64,000 nucleotides of DNA from Brassica napus (Eukaryota; Streptophyta; Magnoliopsida; Brassicales; Brassicaceae), in NCBI RefSeq assembly GCF_020379485.1, contig NC_063450.1, positions 54,459,374 through 54,523,373 on the forward strand, in the 5' to 3' direction. Below the pieces are notes generated by a model that was not told the DNA's origin, ran no database searches, and saw only the letters and a list, made by a program, of their open reading frames with translations. Below, in pieces: positions 24,271 to 35,410 of this stretch. Made by a program: the position numbers and the translations under genes. Every line of letters begins with the position of its first letter. Within the stretch, counting starts at the first letter, position 1.

Positions 24271-25069
24271 TTTCTTGGTTGTGTGTCCAAGAATCTGTAC
24301 TAAAGAAGATAAAGAAGCTGTTATTTCAGTGGAACATTTTCCAACGAACACTTGATTTAAGAAATAGTACTATATAACAAAGATCGATGAGATTCTTGTT
24401 GTGTTATTACTAATGCATGTATATATATTATACTTTATACATAATGATAGGTCATGTGAAGTAGAAGACAGTTGTCCGCGGGTTGTTTTTATAAGAAAAT
24501 TCTACAAATGGATCATATTTTGAAAGTCTTCATTGATTTTTCTTTGTTCTTTTCTCTATTGACATCAAATCATCTGTTAAAATTTTACATATTTCAAACC
24601 AGCGTAAAATTCAGGTGACGTTATAAATGAAAACTTAGCTGACCCAAAGATAAAATGATATCAATTCCTAGTTGACAGGTTGGTCCGCTGCATGTCATGT
24701 GATTAAAGATAAATTAACCACTTGCCTTTTTAGAGAAACATTAGAGGGAAAACGCGTAATATTTTTCTAAGATTTGGCGATAATTCTAATAATACATCGA
24801 CTTCTGTCAGCAAAATAAATAGAATAGAAAATCATATGTACCTCCTCAACTTCTCAAGTCATAAAAGTCGAGTGTGTTTGATGCTTCTACACGGCTTTCA
24901 ACTTTTGCTTTAGCAGTCCCATAATAGTTATACTCTTAATATTAAGTTTCATAAATTGTTGCAGCTAACTAAATTGGGACAATTTATGAATATATTAATC
25001 CTCAATCTATTCTAAACGACTATTAATCTCCGATCAGATTTGTTAAGAATGTGTTTTTCACACGGTTGT
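24271..25069 (-). repeat. Ascorbate-oxidase upstream region, left copy
   Basis: Homologous to 34420-35410 with single-base changes. It lacks the SINE (34825-34982) found in the right copy. A candidate TATA (GTTATATAGT on the minus strand, about 24369-24378) is altered in the intact gene's copy, while TATAAAG about 165 bp upstream of the start is shared. Confidence 0.8.
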
Positions 25070-25805
25070 GTTTTGAAAACCTCTGATTGTGTTAGCTTTA
25101 AAGTTAAAAGACTATTAAAAAAAAGGTGCATCCTTGGTGGATCGAATCACTAAAGCGATAACATATATGATTTGTGAAATTTGCTAGGTGTACATAATTC
25201 CAAATAATTATTAACAATAAAAGATAAAATTTGAATGGTTTTGGTCCAATTGAAGCTTATAAGTGTCAAGGACTCAAGAAAATCGTTTCAACCAAGTACA
25301 AGCATAAATTGATTAGCTTGCTTATGGTTACTATTTTAAAAATATAAGCGAAATCAATGATGCACCATGGTATTAAGTATCATTTGTTAACTATCACCAT
25401 TCAACTACTTTGGTAAAATAAAAAAGTCCCTCATCTCATTGTACGATGAAAAGGTCACGGCAACAAAAAGAAAGAAAGATAAGTAAGCATACTCCTAGGT
25501 CTCTTGGTGAACAAAAATAGTCTCTTAATATAATATACTTCATCTATTTCAAAATGATGCATAATTTAAAATTTCGTATATATTAATATAATATATATTA
25601 AATTGTAGTTATAAATACATAACTTTTTGAAATTATATATTTTCCATAGTTCTAAACTAAACCCCCTCAGTTTTTAATATAAATTGTTTTATGATTATGC
25701 ATATAGATTAAGAAAATAATTATTCTTTCACATTTTTTTAAAAAATATCATTAATTATTTATCTAACCATAATTCAATCAATAATAAAATAAAATATATA
25801 TTATC
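25070..25805. repeat. Shared AT-rich repeat R, copy 2 (truncated)
   Basis: Continues from the oxidase upstream region and matches the other R copies up to ATTATCTTTGGT, where the Helitron-like terminus begins. Confidence 0.85.
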
Positions 25806-26309
25806 TTTGGTCATCCTACTATATATTAATTAAGAAGTCACTTAAGTGACTTGTGTTTATGTGTCATTCATATGTGAAGTTTAGAATTAATTCTTGTTGT
25901 TGGTATTTGAATTTTTATTTATTTAGTTAAAGTTTTAAAAAGGAAACTAATCCTATAACTTCCTAATCTAATCTATATTGCCATACACACAATTAAACAT
26001 TTTAAGTTAAAAGAATTCACAAAATTTGTTTATAGAAACAATTAAATATCATATATTACATTATAAAATTTTTAATAAATACATGTTGTATTATAGAAAT
26101 AATTATATAAACGATTTTAACATATTTATATTAATAGTGGATACAATAAATTATAGATTACAAAAAAACTAATTAACCTAAACCTAGTAATATTTTGTCA
26201 TACTCACTATATATATTTTTTTAAATGTGTCCAATTAATGCAAAACAGTCAAATCTACAATTTTAAAAACATTCATTCATTTTTCAGTGACAAATGTTGA
26301 TTGTATAGT

Positions 26310-26865
26310 TGAGTTATTAGTTTGCCACACACATTGATCATTAGCAACAATCAAACTACAGGGAGTTACAGGCCCCCGAGCCTCACCTGAAGCTGATGTG
26401 ATCTGCCGATCTGATGCGGCATGGAAAGAGGAAAGTAACAACGCTGGTCTAGCGTTTTCCTTCTACGACACCCGGAATGAGAGATTTTTCTCTCACAGTG
26501 ATACCTCTGCGTTTGTGATCTCGTCTCTTGTGGCGGAGGGACTAGCAATGCGCTTGGCGATGGAATGTGCAATCAACCTCCAGCTGAGGAAGGTTATCTT
26601 TGAATCTGACTCCCTGCAATTGGTGACAGCAATTGATAGGAAGGCGAATCTCTCTGATCTCCATGGAATCCTCTCTGACATTCATTCTCTGTCTCCCTTC
26701 TTTGATGTTGTGTCTTTTCGATTTAGTCGTCGTGAGAACCTAACCTTTGAGGATGGTCTTGCTAAACAAGCCCTTAGGGGTTTTGTACCGAACCAAGTTT
26801 AACCGATTAATGAATATTCTCTGTGAACAAAAAAAAAAAAATGAGTTATTACTCTCCACACACAT
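26310..26865 (+). mobile_element. 5'-truncated LINE (L1-type) with target-site duplication
   Basis: The segment ends in a run of about 13 A (26829-26841) and is bounded by an imperfect target-site duplication: TGAGTTATTAGTTTGCCACA at 26310 and TGAGTTATTACTCTCCACAC at 26842, about 24 bp each. The insert is about 500 bp and contains only the C-terminal RNase H-like coding sequence, as expected for target-primed reverse transcription that stopped early. Confidence 0.85.
26380..26802 (+). pseudogene. RNase H-like (RVT_3) domain of a LINE
   Basis: An open frame of about 134 codons from ICRSDAAWKEE to ALRGFVPNQV, then a stop. The order DAAW, LVAEGLAMRLAM, FESDSLQLV, FRFSRRENL, DGLAKQAL is the plant non-LTR retrotransposon RNase H domain (Asp of DAAW, Glu of AEGLA, Asp of ESDS as metal ligands). 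It starts inside the domain and lacks the reverse transcriptase, so it is a dead 3' fragment; the ATG at 26398 is incidental. Confidence 0.85.
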
Positions 26866-27249
26866 TTTTGCCAAAATAACTGTGTTTTACAAATTACTAT
26901 AATTTTTAATTAATTATTTGTAACTATTTTACTTTGAAAAAAAATAAAGTGGTAGACAAAATAATGCGAAAATAGAAAGTGTTATAAAAATAACTTTTTG
27001 TTCATTAATCTCTGTTTTTTATTAATCAAAAATATGTCATAAAAAAACTTTTTGGAAACTTATAATAAAATTTATAGAATTAAAAATATATCTCAATAAT
27101 CTTCTGAGATTATACAATACCAAAACTTTTGATTTTCAAACTATTTACAATAAAAAAGTTATTTTTAATAGTTATGATTATTATTCAAATGTAAAAAAAT
27201 TATAAATATAATATAAAATTTTCATAAAATATTTATACCCGCAAATATT

Positions 27250-27510
27250 GTGCAAAAACACAGGTACCTTAATCATATTTGTGTGTCTTAATGTGACGTT
27301 GTTTGTAAGATAATCTTATTACATATATATGTTGATAATTGCAGGAGTCTTGACGATGTTCGAATGAATTTAGAGGTCCTCGAGCACTGTGCAACAGTGC
27401 TTTTCTTGGTATGACGTATCCTCAGAATTCTTCTCTTATCTTTTGCTTAAATTTTATTTTCTTTTTTCATTACCTATACATATCAAATAAATAAATAAAT
27501 AAATAAATAA

Positions 27511-27549
<39 letters not shown>

Positions 27550-27899
27550 ACATATCTATATAGGAATCTACACTTTTTTTTTTTTTTTTGTAAACAATAT
27601 AGGAATCTACACTTCCGAATCAATTAGAGGGAAAGTGGCAAAGTTCTTCAAAGATCATCGCCAAATAGCCCAAAAAGCAATGCCTTACGCGAAGGGTAGT
27701 AGTCTCGGGAAGGTAATAGAATTTATTCCTTTTAAGTTATAACACATTCATATTACTACGATTTTGCTATTGTTCAGTTTAAAGTGTTCTTGTTTATAAT
27801 ATACAGATGACACAGAATGTGAAGAATATCTTAAACAAAGCTCACGGCACCCAAACTCTTCAAAGCTTGATTAGACATTCTCATTCTTTGCTTAGATGA
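27250..27899 (+). pseudogene. NEN4-like exonuclease, 3' fragment (left copy)
   Basis: Matches the 3' exons of the intact gene at 42143-43638: the end of exon 2 (27250-27262), exon 3 (27345-27408), exon 4 (27603-27712) and exon 5 (27807-27899). Exon 4 has lost 19 bases relative to the intact copy, a frameshift, and exon 1 with the DxE active-site motif is missing. The intron before exon 4 has gained an ATAA/TA microsatellite (about 27486-27546) and a T-run. Confidence 0.9.
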
Positions 27900-28194
27900 T
27901 TATTTGCAACCCTTAGTGGTTGTTATTTTTTTTATATAATTTGAAAAATGAATTTCATTGTAGATATTGTACATTTGTGTTTATGTTCTTTGGCCATACT
28001 GCCAAAAAAATTTATTAGAAAACTATTTATATTCTGATTCAACTCAGACGGTATTGCTAAGTGATTTTAACGCCATATGAATAGATCGTTGTAGAAGTAC
28101 CCCAGCAAATGTTATTCATTCAAGCATCAATCAATCATGTTTAACTGAACCCGCAAATGACGAAACTTGGAAACAGGTTGTCTGTTTTCACTTT

Positions 28195-28345
28195 TCAGTG
28201 TGAAAACAATTACTATGCACAACACCTGTGAGGACTTTCTCTTAGCTGCTCCAATAATCTTGGATCTTGTTCTCCTTGCGGAACTCAGCAACAGGATTCG
28301 GTTCAAATCCGAGGAAGAGGTTCATTGGTTCACAAAACAAGTGCG
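28195..28345 (+). pseudogene. MIPS1-like (myo-inositol-3-phosphate synthase) exon remnant, left copy
   Basis: Frame reads [34 protein letters not shown], matching the near-C-terminal exon of plant inositol-3-phosphate synthase ([17 protein letters not shown]...). The remaining exons are not present. A more decayed copy with the final exon is at 43930-44209. Confidence 0.85.
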
Positions 28346-29006
28346 TCTGTATCATCTCGAAAATGTCATCCCATATAACTATTTTATTAAATAATTATTT
28401 TTCTGTTTCACTTAATTTAGCCAAACACATAGAATTTTTTTTTTTTTTGGGTACAAAATCATTTAGGAATAGATATCGAGTAGCCATTCAGGTACAGATT
28501 GTCTTTTTAAGATATAGGTTTTTTGGATTTTGAAATTAAACTCTTTGGATATTTTAATTTATGTGTGGGGTTCAAGTTGGGTTTTCTCGAGTCTGGATAA
28601 GTTCGGGTTCTAATGTATAAGAAGTCCTCTATTAAAAAATGCGGCTACGATACCGATTTTGCGACCGCATAAACGCTCCACGGATGATGAGCGCATCGAT
28701 TATGATCAATTCGGTTGTACTGAACAGTTAACTGCGGAATATCCACTTAGAACGTAGAATAAGAGAACACGAGAGTCGAATTGAAACACTGTTTTGTTCA
28801 AATCTGGTAAGCACTAGAAAAACATGCATATTTGTTAGTCTCTGGATTGGAAACACGTGAGAGTGTGTATTTTACTTTGTAAATGTTAAATCTAATTGAT
28901 TCTGTGATGAAACCGTTGGAAGCTAAACTGAAAACAATGACGGCCACAAACAGGAAAAATAATAGGGTCTGGGAAGAAGATGACTACGGAATTACTATAT
29001 TGCTCT
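28346..29006. other. Spacer between the two tandem copies
   Basis: Contains a T-rich tract near 28435 and a moderately GC-rich stretch at about 28630-28780 of unknown origin. No gene recognised. This region holds the junction of the ~16-kb tandem duplication. Confidence 0.5.
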
Positions 29007-31181
29007 TATTAAATAAATGAGTACAAATTTACATAACTGTATGCTCAATGAGTGTCGAACCTAGTCCCTTATAAAGTCAGTAACGCTGCATAAACCACTT
29101 TAGCTGTAACGAACCTTTCTACGCCTATGAAACTATAAATATATAACCAGACACTTAAATATTTTTATCAATCTGTTTCTCTTGCCCAATTTACGATTGG
29201 GCATTTACCACTTTGGCTAGTAAATACGTTTTATAAAACCATAAATATATAGCCGACTACAACTTAAAATGTTAGTTTATATGTATAAAATGTGGTAGCA
29301 TATATGTATAAAAGTACAAAAAATTCCTTTCCCATGTACTTCCCGATTTTTTTCTATTTTTCAATAAATCGTTAAACCCAGATGTGCTGTATGCGTAGCG
29401 CCTAGAGAATTTCCGAACAAGGACAAGAACCTAAAATATCAAAAATAAGCAGTGTATCTGAAATAGGTTTGGCTATTTGTACGAAAAAGTAGTCATATTA
29501 CTCGATTCGGTTCAGATCTTTTAAATACAATTAATTACATGAAGACGCATCTAAAATATAACACTAATCATGAAAAACAAATACCAATTTATAAAATCGT
29601 AAAAATCAAACAGATTATGTTTCTCTTTCTGCAAGAATCAAAAGTAGACATATTACTAGGACCTGCATAGTAAAATACCCGGCCTAACTGATATACTTAA
29701 CCGCTTCATTATCTTCCCCGGTTTTCAAAATATTGCCATAAATGTTTAAAAGTCTGCTCTGTTGAAATCAGAGAGGATATACGACGGTATATAGAAAAAT
29801 GAAACAAATTAGAATTAGGGTTAATTAATGTCAAGAAGGAAAACTTGGTGCGCAAGTCCCTTCATATGTATTAATGTGAGCAATTAGGGTTTCCTTTCTT
29901 TACTAAAACTATTCATGTCTCTGATTCTCAACCAGCCCCCGAAGCTATGCTTGCGGAAACCAGTGTTGGTAAGATGCTCTCCTCTTCACCACTCTAATGG
30001 TTTCTCATCTGCTTCATTGCCGCAATCACAAACCCTTCCTTTAACCATCTTCTGCGCTGATCCTTGTAGACCACATCTCGTAAGAGTCGTGTTCAGGAGG
30101 GATGGTGACATGGATGCTCTTGATTACGAGAGGCCTAGTAATTTTATGGAGGTAACGAAAATGATAGGAACATCCAATGGATGGATAACGTCTTTGGTGC
30201 ACGGCATTGTGCGTCTCCGGGAACACCCGGGGAAGATTCCTGGACAGGCGAGAACCATTTTTTTACCTCCTCATGAAACTCTGCCTCTATGCCAAGCCCA
30301 AATGGCCACCAACGTGGCAATCTCCTCATCTTCTCCGTTGAAAGAGGAGTGTGCTGTGGCTGTCAAGTTCTGGGGACCTCAACTAAGCATTTGTAAACCG
30401 GCTCAAAGCAACGCCGATCGCGAGTGGATCAACATCAGAATCTCAAACCCTTGTTTCTTTTCCTCCCCTGTCATGTATTCGGAGAAAGAGGACATGTTTC
30501 GCATTGTCGGATCTGGAGGCCACCTTGTTGGATCATGGGATCTCGGCAAACACAAGTACACACCAAAGATTCAGAGAATTCAATTTCAAAACCTTCCGGA
30601 GCTGAGTAAGGCCAAGCGGGAGCTTCTGTACTCGAGCAACACAAGTGAACACTTGGTGGAGTCAAGAACCACCGGTGAAACTTTCATGGTTAAGTGGTAC
30701 AAAAGGACGGCCAAGACCATCTACGGCATAGAGAGAATGGAAACAAAAGCTTTAATGGTGTTCAAGATTGACGAACAAGGTAACGCTGTTTACACTCAAG
30801 ATATTGGTGATCTCTGCATTTTCCTCACAAGGTCTGAATCTTTCTGTGTCCCTGCTTCCTCTGTTCGCCACATGCGTCCTAATCGCGTCAAACTCATCGA
30901 TGTCGACGAAATCACTATTATCGATCTGGCTGCTCAAAAGTGGAACTGATAAGAACAATTAGTTTGGACTTGTGTGTGTGTTTTTTTTTTTTTCTGAGGC
31001 TAGAGTCTTGTCTTTTTCTTTAAAACCTTTCAAATATCCAATCTATTTTTTCATATTTATTATCTGAGAGATCGTTACGCATATGCTCCTGGACAATCCT
31101 TCCTATCATCTATCACTCAAATAGCAATTTGGTTATGTTTAAGCTATATTCTGTGTGTTCTTTGTGTTGTGACTTTATATA
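29007..31181. repeat. Segmental duplication, DUF295 block, right copy
   Basis: Counterpart of 12593-14811. It has the empty site (ATTATGTTTC, near 29617) for the MITE in the left copy, and about 240 bp at 29320-29555 not found there. Confidence 0.9.
29915..30949 (+). CDS. DUF295 family protein, probably organellar (right tandem copy)
   Basis: Single-exon gene for 344 residues, the same length as the left copy at 13545. The start MSLILNQPPKLC is the first Met in frame. N-terminal basic presequence-like region (LCLRKPVLVR), then the DUF295 domain toward the C-terminus (KALMVFKIDEQGNAVYTQDI, LTRSESFCVPASS). Between the copies, residues about 45-145 carry almost all the differences (for example PMV to VVF, KNPKQVR to KIPGQAR), whereas residues 145-344 differ only at LGP/WGP and CLP/CVP. 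Both frames are intact. Function of the family is unknown; a mitochondrial or plastid location is inferred from the N-terminus. Confidence 0.88.
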   Translation: MSLILNQPPKLCLRKPVLVRCSPLHHSNGFSSASLPQSQTLPLTIFCADPCRPHLVRVVFRRDGDMDALDYERPSNFMEVTKMIGTSNGWITSLVHGIVRLREHPGKIPGQARTIFLPPHETLPLCQAQMATNVAISSSSPLKEECAVAVKFWGPQLSICKPAQSNADREWINIRISNPCFFSSPVMYSEKEDMFRIVGSGGHLVGSWDLGKHKYTPKIQRIQFQNLPELSKAKRELLYSSNTSEHLVESRTTGETFMVKWYKRTAKTIYGIERMETKALMVFKIDEQGNAVYTQDIGDLCIFLTRSESFCVPASSVRHMRPNRVKLIDVDEITIIDLAAQKWN

Positions 31182-31308
31182 AGCTAACAGTTTTACAATC
31201 TTCTCTGAAAATCATATCTGTTGTTGTTGTTGCAAGAGAGAGAGAGATAGAGAGATCATGAAAATTTCGGGAAAAGATGGAGAGAGAGGAACGAGGAAGA
31301 AAAGTTAC

Positions 31309-31426
31309 CAAAGAGAAAAGAGTGATGGGTTATGAAAATCGAATTGGAAGAGATCTTCCACGGACTCTCCTTCGCGTCCTCCCTCGAAATCGGACGAGGT
31401 CTGATTGAGACGTGTATTCTCTCCAT
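31309..31426 (-). pseudogene. Kinesin motor N-terminal exon fragment
   Basis: MERIHVSIRPRPISREDAKE, then SPWKISSNSIFITHHSFLFG followed by a GTAACT donor, reads as the first exon of a kinesin-7-like motor (family pattern: MERIHVSVR.RP...SEDAK.SPWKIS). The upstream minus-strand sequence (about 31427-31500) looks like its leader. No further motor exon (P-loop GQTNSGKTHTM) lies downstream; AT-rich and duplicated sequence follows. It lies just outside the DUF295 duplication and is present only once. Confidence 0.75.
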
Positions 31427-31499
31427 CTCCGATCTTCTCCTCCACCGGCGAACCAAACCCTACAAGATTCAGGTGTTCGTCTGTAACTAACCTTACGGT

Positions 31500-31910
31500 A
31501 AAAACAAAAAACAAATAAATAACTCATTATGTAAATTTTAAGATTAAAAAATGTATCATCAAACATTTTGGGAAATCATTTACAAACTCTATGCGTAGCG
31601 GTTTTTACAATAACAACACATAGTTGGGCAAAATTATAACTTTTAAAATCTATTAAATTAAAATTACTATAAAATGACATTTTTTTTTACTTTATGGTGA
31701 CTCCATTACCTTATGTAACTTTATCGTGACTCCATGTGATATAAACAAATAAATAACTCATTAAAAACTTATGTAAATTTTAAGATTAAAAAATGTTTCA
31801 TCAAACATTTTAATCATTTACAACTCTATGCGGTTTTTACAATAAAAACACATAGTTGAGCAAAATTATAACTTTTAAAATCTATAAAATTATTATAAAA
31901 CAACAAAAAA
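31500..31910. repeat. Diverged tandem duplication, unit about 240 bp
   Basis: AAACAAATAAATAACTCATT, TTTTAAGATTAAAAAATGT, CTCTATGCG, GGTTTTTACAATAA and CACATAGTTG occur in the same order twice (about 31508-31660 and 31744-31890). No coding sequence. Confidence 0.8.
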
Positions 31911-32252
31911 AAATTACACAATCTCTTAAAACTCATCAATGTAATTTTTTTACATAAAAAGGCATCTTTATGGAAATACATATCTTTATAAAAAGACATA
32001 TATATTTTTATGAAAAAAATAATCTCCTTTATATTTTAACCAATTTCATAAAAATTAATGCAATGTTTACTATAAAAAGACACATCTTTCACATTGTTTT
32101 TGAATTCCTATTATTAATACATATTATAAATCTTTTTTTTTTAGCAACATACATATTATAAATCTAAAAGGCATAAAAACAATAAGAAAAAAATAATAAT
32201 TTCCATCTATTTTGGCCTTACAAAAATAACCAAAGATTTAATATAACATATT
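31911..32252. other. AT-rich spacer downstream of the ascorbate oxidase
   Basis: Immediately 3' to the oxidase stop codon on the minus strand; the oxidase 3' UTR must lie here. Nothing else recognised. Confidence 0.4.
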
Positions 32253-34419
32253 TCAGCGTTTAGCCTGACCACAACCCATGATAGAAGAAGGCAAATTAGC
32301 AACCCTATCGATCCCAGACTCGAACACAATCCTCATTCCCATGAAAAAATGCGACTCAATATGGCAGTGAAACGCCCAAACGCCAGGATTATCCGCTCTA
32401 AAACGCAGAGCGGTCCAGCCATACGGTTGTACCGCAACCGTGTTTTTCATAATCGGGTCGACCAGATTATACCTTTTGGGATCCTCCGATTCGTTAAATT
32501 TCCCTTCACCATACCCAAGCACCCAAAAATCATGACCGTGTAAATGCCACGGGTGCGTTTCACTATTGTTAACGCTCATCGTATTAGCGTTCTGTAAAAC
32601 CACGTCCACAGTGGAGTTGAACTTCAAGCGGTAGATACCGTCGCTTATCGTGGCGTTAGCGTTTGAGGGTACGGCAAATATGTCGTAGCTTTTAGAATCG
32701 TAACTCTCCGGCGGCGTGAAACGCCAGTCAAATGCGTTTGTGAGATTATGCTTTGATGCGATTAAGTATGGCGTTGTAGGGTGTTGGTAGGAAACGTTGT
32801 TGACCGACCACCGCATGTATCCGTTAACTTTGTTCTGTGTATTCAAGAGCACAATCACTTTGTCCGAATTCTCCGGCGGCGCGTGCAAGAATCCTTTACG
32901 TGCCTTGATTGCTACGCTTTGTGCAAGACGGTGGCGCGTGTCGTTCCATGCCGGCCGAAAATTGGAGGATGCCGGCGTCGGAGGATGCTTACGTGGGTGA
33001 TTCGGGTGGTAGTTGAGTACAGCTGTTGCTGGTGGAGTTTTCTCTGGACGGCTAACGATGCTTGTGGTGATCCAATAGTTTCGGCTAGGGTTTTGATCTG
33101 ACTTGAGAAGCACGGAATAAGTTTCTCCGGAGTATATGAAGAGATTCCTCACAGTGAATGGTTCAACGTAGTGTCCATCGGCTTCGACTACCGTCAAGTT
33201 ATGTCCCTGAAGTTCAATTTCACTCATAAAAACAGAATGGAACGAAAATGGTTGCTTGCATCACAAGATAGGTTACCTCGATTTGGAAACTGAGAGCAGA
33301 GAGAGACGTCAAGCTACCAATACGAAGCCGGTATGTCTTCCCGGGGATCACCGTGAGGACAAGACGTGAACAATCAGCGTGTGAAGCGTTACATACTTCA
33401 GCTTCCGAGCGCTGAGGAGTCATCAGGTTGTTTGTGCAGTTGAATCTTCCTCTTCCTTGTATCATAAGCGACTGATATTTCAACATCCAAAAAAAACAAT
33501 TAGGTCGCTCAAAAACTAAGAATCTGACTTATATGGAGATTCATTCACCTGTGGCTCACCAACCCATTTAAAGGGTATGGATGCTAAACCAGTGGCTTTC
33601 TCAGACATGCCTTTGTGATACCAATCGGTTAACAAAAGGCTCCGGTCATAATCGTATGTAAACGGTTCAGGTTCTGTACTTGGAGGAGAAACTCGAATCA
33701 TTCCTATTAGTCCAGATTCTCTCTGCATCCCATAGTGTGAATGATACATGTATGTCCCAGGCTACAGAGCAAATTACAATAAAATAAAAACGTAACACAA
33801 AATTAACATACAAAAATAAAGAAGGATTGATAATTAATTTGCGAGTTTATGATTTTTTTTTACTCTATCAACGACGAACTGGTATGTGAAGATTTCTCCA
33901 GGAAGAATTGGACATTGAGTAACACCTTCTACTCCATCAAACCATGGTGTCCTAATCTGAAACCAAAATCAAACATTACAAGTATTCATCGAATGTTTTT
34001 TTTTTTTTTTTTTTTAACTGAATTATTCATTAAAGGTATCAAGTATTCATCGAATGTTGTGATATGTTTCTTGAAAAAAGGCATATTAAAACCGTATAAA
34101 ATTTTGACTAGGATTGTGTACGTACCTGTCTGATTCCATGCCAATGGACAACAGCATTTTCAGTCATGAAGCTATTCTTGAGCTCGACGATAATGGTGTC
34201 ACCTTGTTGAGCTTTGATGGTAGGACCTGGAAACTGCCCATTTATTGTAATGACTAGCTTCTCAAAACAATCAGGTGATTTAAGCTCGTACTTCACTTCC
34301 CACTTGAATCGCCGGATCTTTCCCTGACCGTGGACGGAAGAAGAGAACAGGGTGATGAAACAGATGACCATAAGAGTGAAGACATGACTTGTGTCAGAAA
34401 ATCTACAGGATCTCATCAT
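32253..34419 (-). CDS. L-ascorbate oxidase-like multicopper oxidase, secreted
   Basis: Blue copper oxidase of the plant ascorbate oxidase group; it oxidises ascorbate (or a related reductant) with O2 reduced to water in the apoplast. Five exons, all in phase: 34126-34419, 33864-33956, 33549-33761, 33277-33471, 32253-33206, giving 582 residues. Signal peptide about residues 1-32 ending SSVHGQGK. Copper motifs are complete: HWHG (exon 1), MYHSHYG (exon 3), THPWHLHGH and [13 protein letters not shown] (exon 5). Start chosen at MMRSC because it begins the signal peptide; the frame stays open to an upstream Met at 34500. The sequence ends GCGQAKR and closely resembles what I remember of At4g39830. 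It is the only complete copy in the tandem duplication. TATAAAG lies about 165 bp upstream. Confidence 0.95.
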
Positions 34420-35410
34420 TTTCTTGGTTGTGTGTCCAAGAATCTGTACTAAAGAAGATAAAGAAGCTGTTATTTCAGTGGAACATTTTCCAACGAACAC
34501 TTGATTTAAGAAATAGTACTACATAACAAAGATCGATGAGATTCTTGTTGTGTTATTACTAATGCATGTATATATATTATACTTTATACATAATGATAGG
34601 TCATGTGAAGTAGAAGACAGTTGTCCGCGGGTTGTTTTTATAAGAAAATTCTACAAATGGATCATATTTTGAAAGTCTTCATTGATTTTTCTTTGTTATT
34701 TTCTCTATTGACATCAAAACATCTGTTAAAATTTTACATATTTCAAACCAGCGTAAAATTCAGGTTACGTTATAAATGAAAACTTATTTGACCCCAAGAT
34801 AAAATGATATATTAATTCCTAGTTTTTTTTTTGAAAAAAATAGTTAAATCCGGGTCTATTAAAGATAGAGACCTAACCCCCGGGTGGAGGTACAACCCAC
34901 AGATAGATCCTCCCCTGGGCATTCAAATGAGCCGAAAGCAATATCTCATATCCGTGTGGCCAGCGGTGTTCGAACCAGGGTTTTAATTCCTAGTTGGCAG
35001 GTTGGTCCATTGCATGTCATGTGATTAAAGATAAACCACTTGCCTTTTTAGCGAAACATTAGAGGAAAAACGCGTAATACTTTTCTATGATTTGGCGGTA
35101 ATTCTAATAATACATCGACTTTTCTCAGAAAAATAAATAGAATAGAATATCATATGTACCTTATCAACTTCTCAAGTCATAAAAGTCGAGTGTGTTTGAT
35201 GCTTCTACACGGCTTTCAACTTTTTCTTTAGCAATCCCATAATAGTTATACTCTTAATATTAAGTTTCATAAAATTGGAGCACCTAATTAAATTGGGGGA
35301 CAATTTATGAATATATTAATCCTCAATCTATGTAAACTGCAATTAATCTCCGATCAGATTTGTTAAGAATGTGTTTTTCATCCCACTAAAACATATTTTC
35401 ACGCTTGTGT
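34420..35410 (-). repeat. Ascorbate-oxidase upstream region, right copy
   Basis: Promoter-side sequence of the intact oxidase, homologous to 24271-25069 and in part to 39331-39630. It differs from the left copy mainly by the 158-bp SINE insertion and by an ACTATATAAC to ACTACATAAC change at about 34518-34527. Confidence 0.8.
34825..34982 (-). mobile_element. SINE-like insertion with 13-bp target-site duplication
   Basis: Absent from the left copy (empty site ATCAATTCCTAGTT near 24661). The insert is flanked by TTAATTCCTAGTT on both sides (34812-34824 and 34983-34995), starts with a T-run (poly-A on the minus strand) and has, at the other end, GGTTCGAACACC on the minus strand, a good Pol III B-box. 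The A-box region seems missing, so the copy is probably 5'-truncated. Confidence 0.85.

Larger units (their letters stand above)
25814..27249 (+). mobile_element. Helitron-like insertion, 3' end uncertain
   Basis: TCCTACTATATATTAATTAA at 25814, following a host A, resembles the Helitron 5' terminus at 9947 (which starts TCTATACTATTATTTATGAA). Homology with the right-hand duplicate stops here and resumes only in NEN4 exon 2 at about 27250. Near the right limit ATACCCGC may be the remnant of the 3' hairpin, but no CTAG end is visible. It carries a nested LINE. Confidence 0.5.

Noticed and set aside
27486..27546. Array-like (ATAA)n/(TA)n tract as a CRISPR or regulatory array
   Set aside because: Simple microsatellite inside an intron of the NEN4 pseudogene.
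32349..33101. Several plus-strand frames
   Set aside because: Antisense shadows of the long last exon of the ascorbate oxidase.
33849..34133. Plus-strand frame of 94 codons across oxidase introns
   Set aside because: Covers intron and exon 2 in antisense with homopolymer sequence; similar frame at 39181 is the same artefact.
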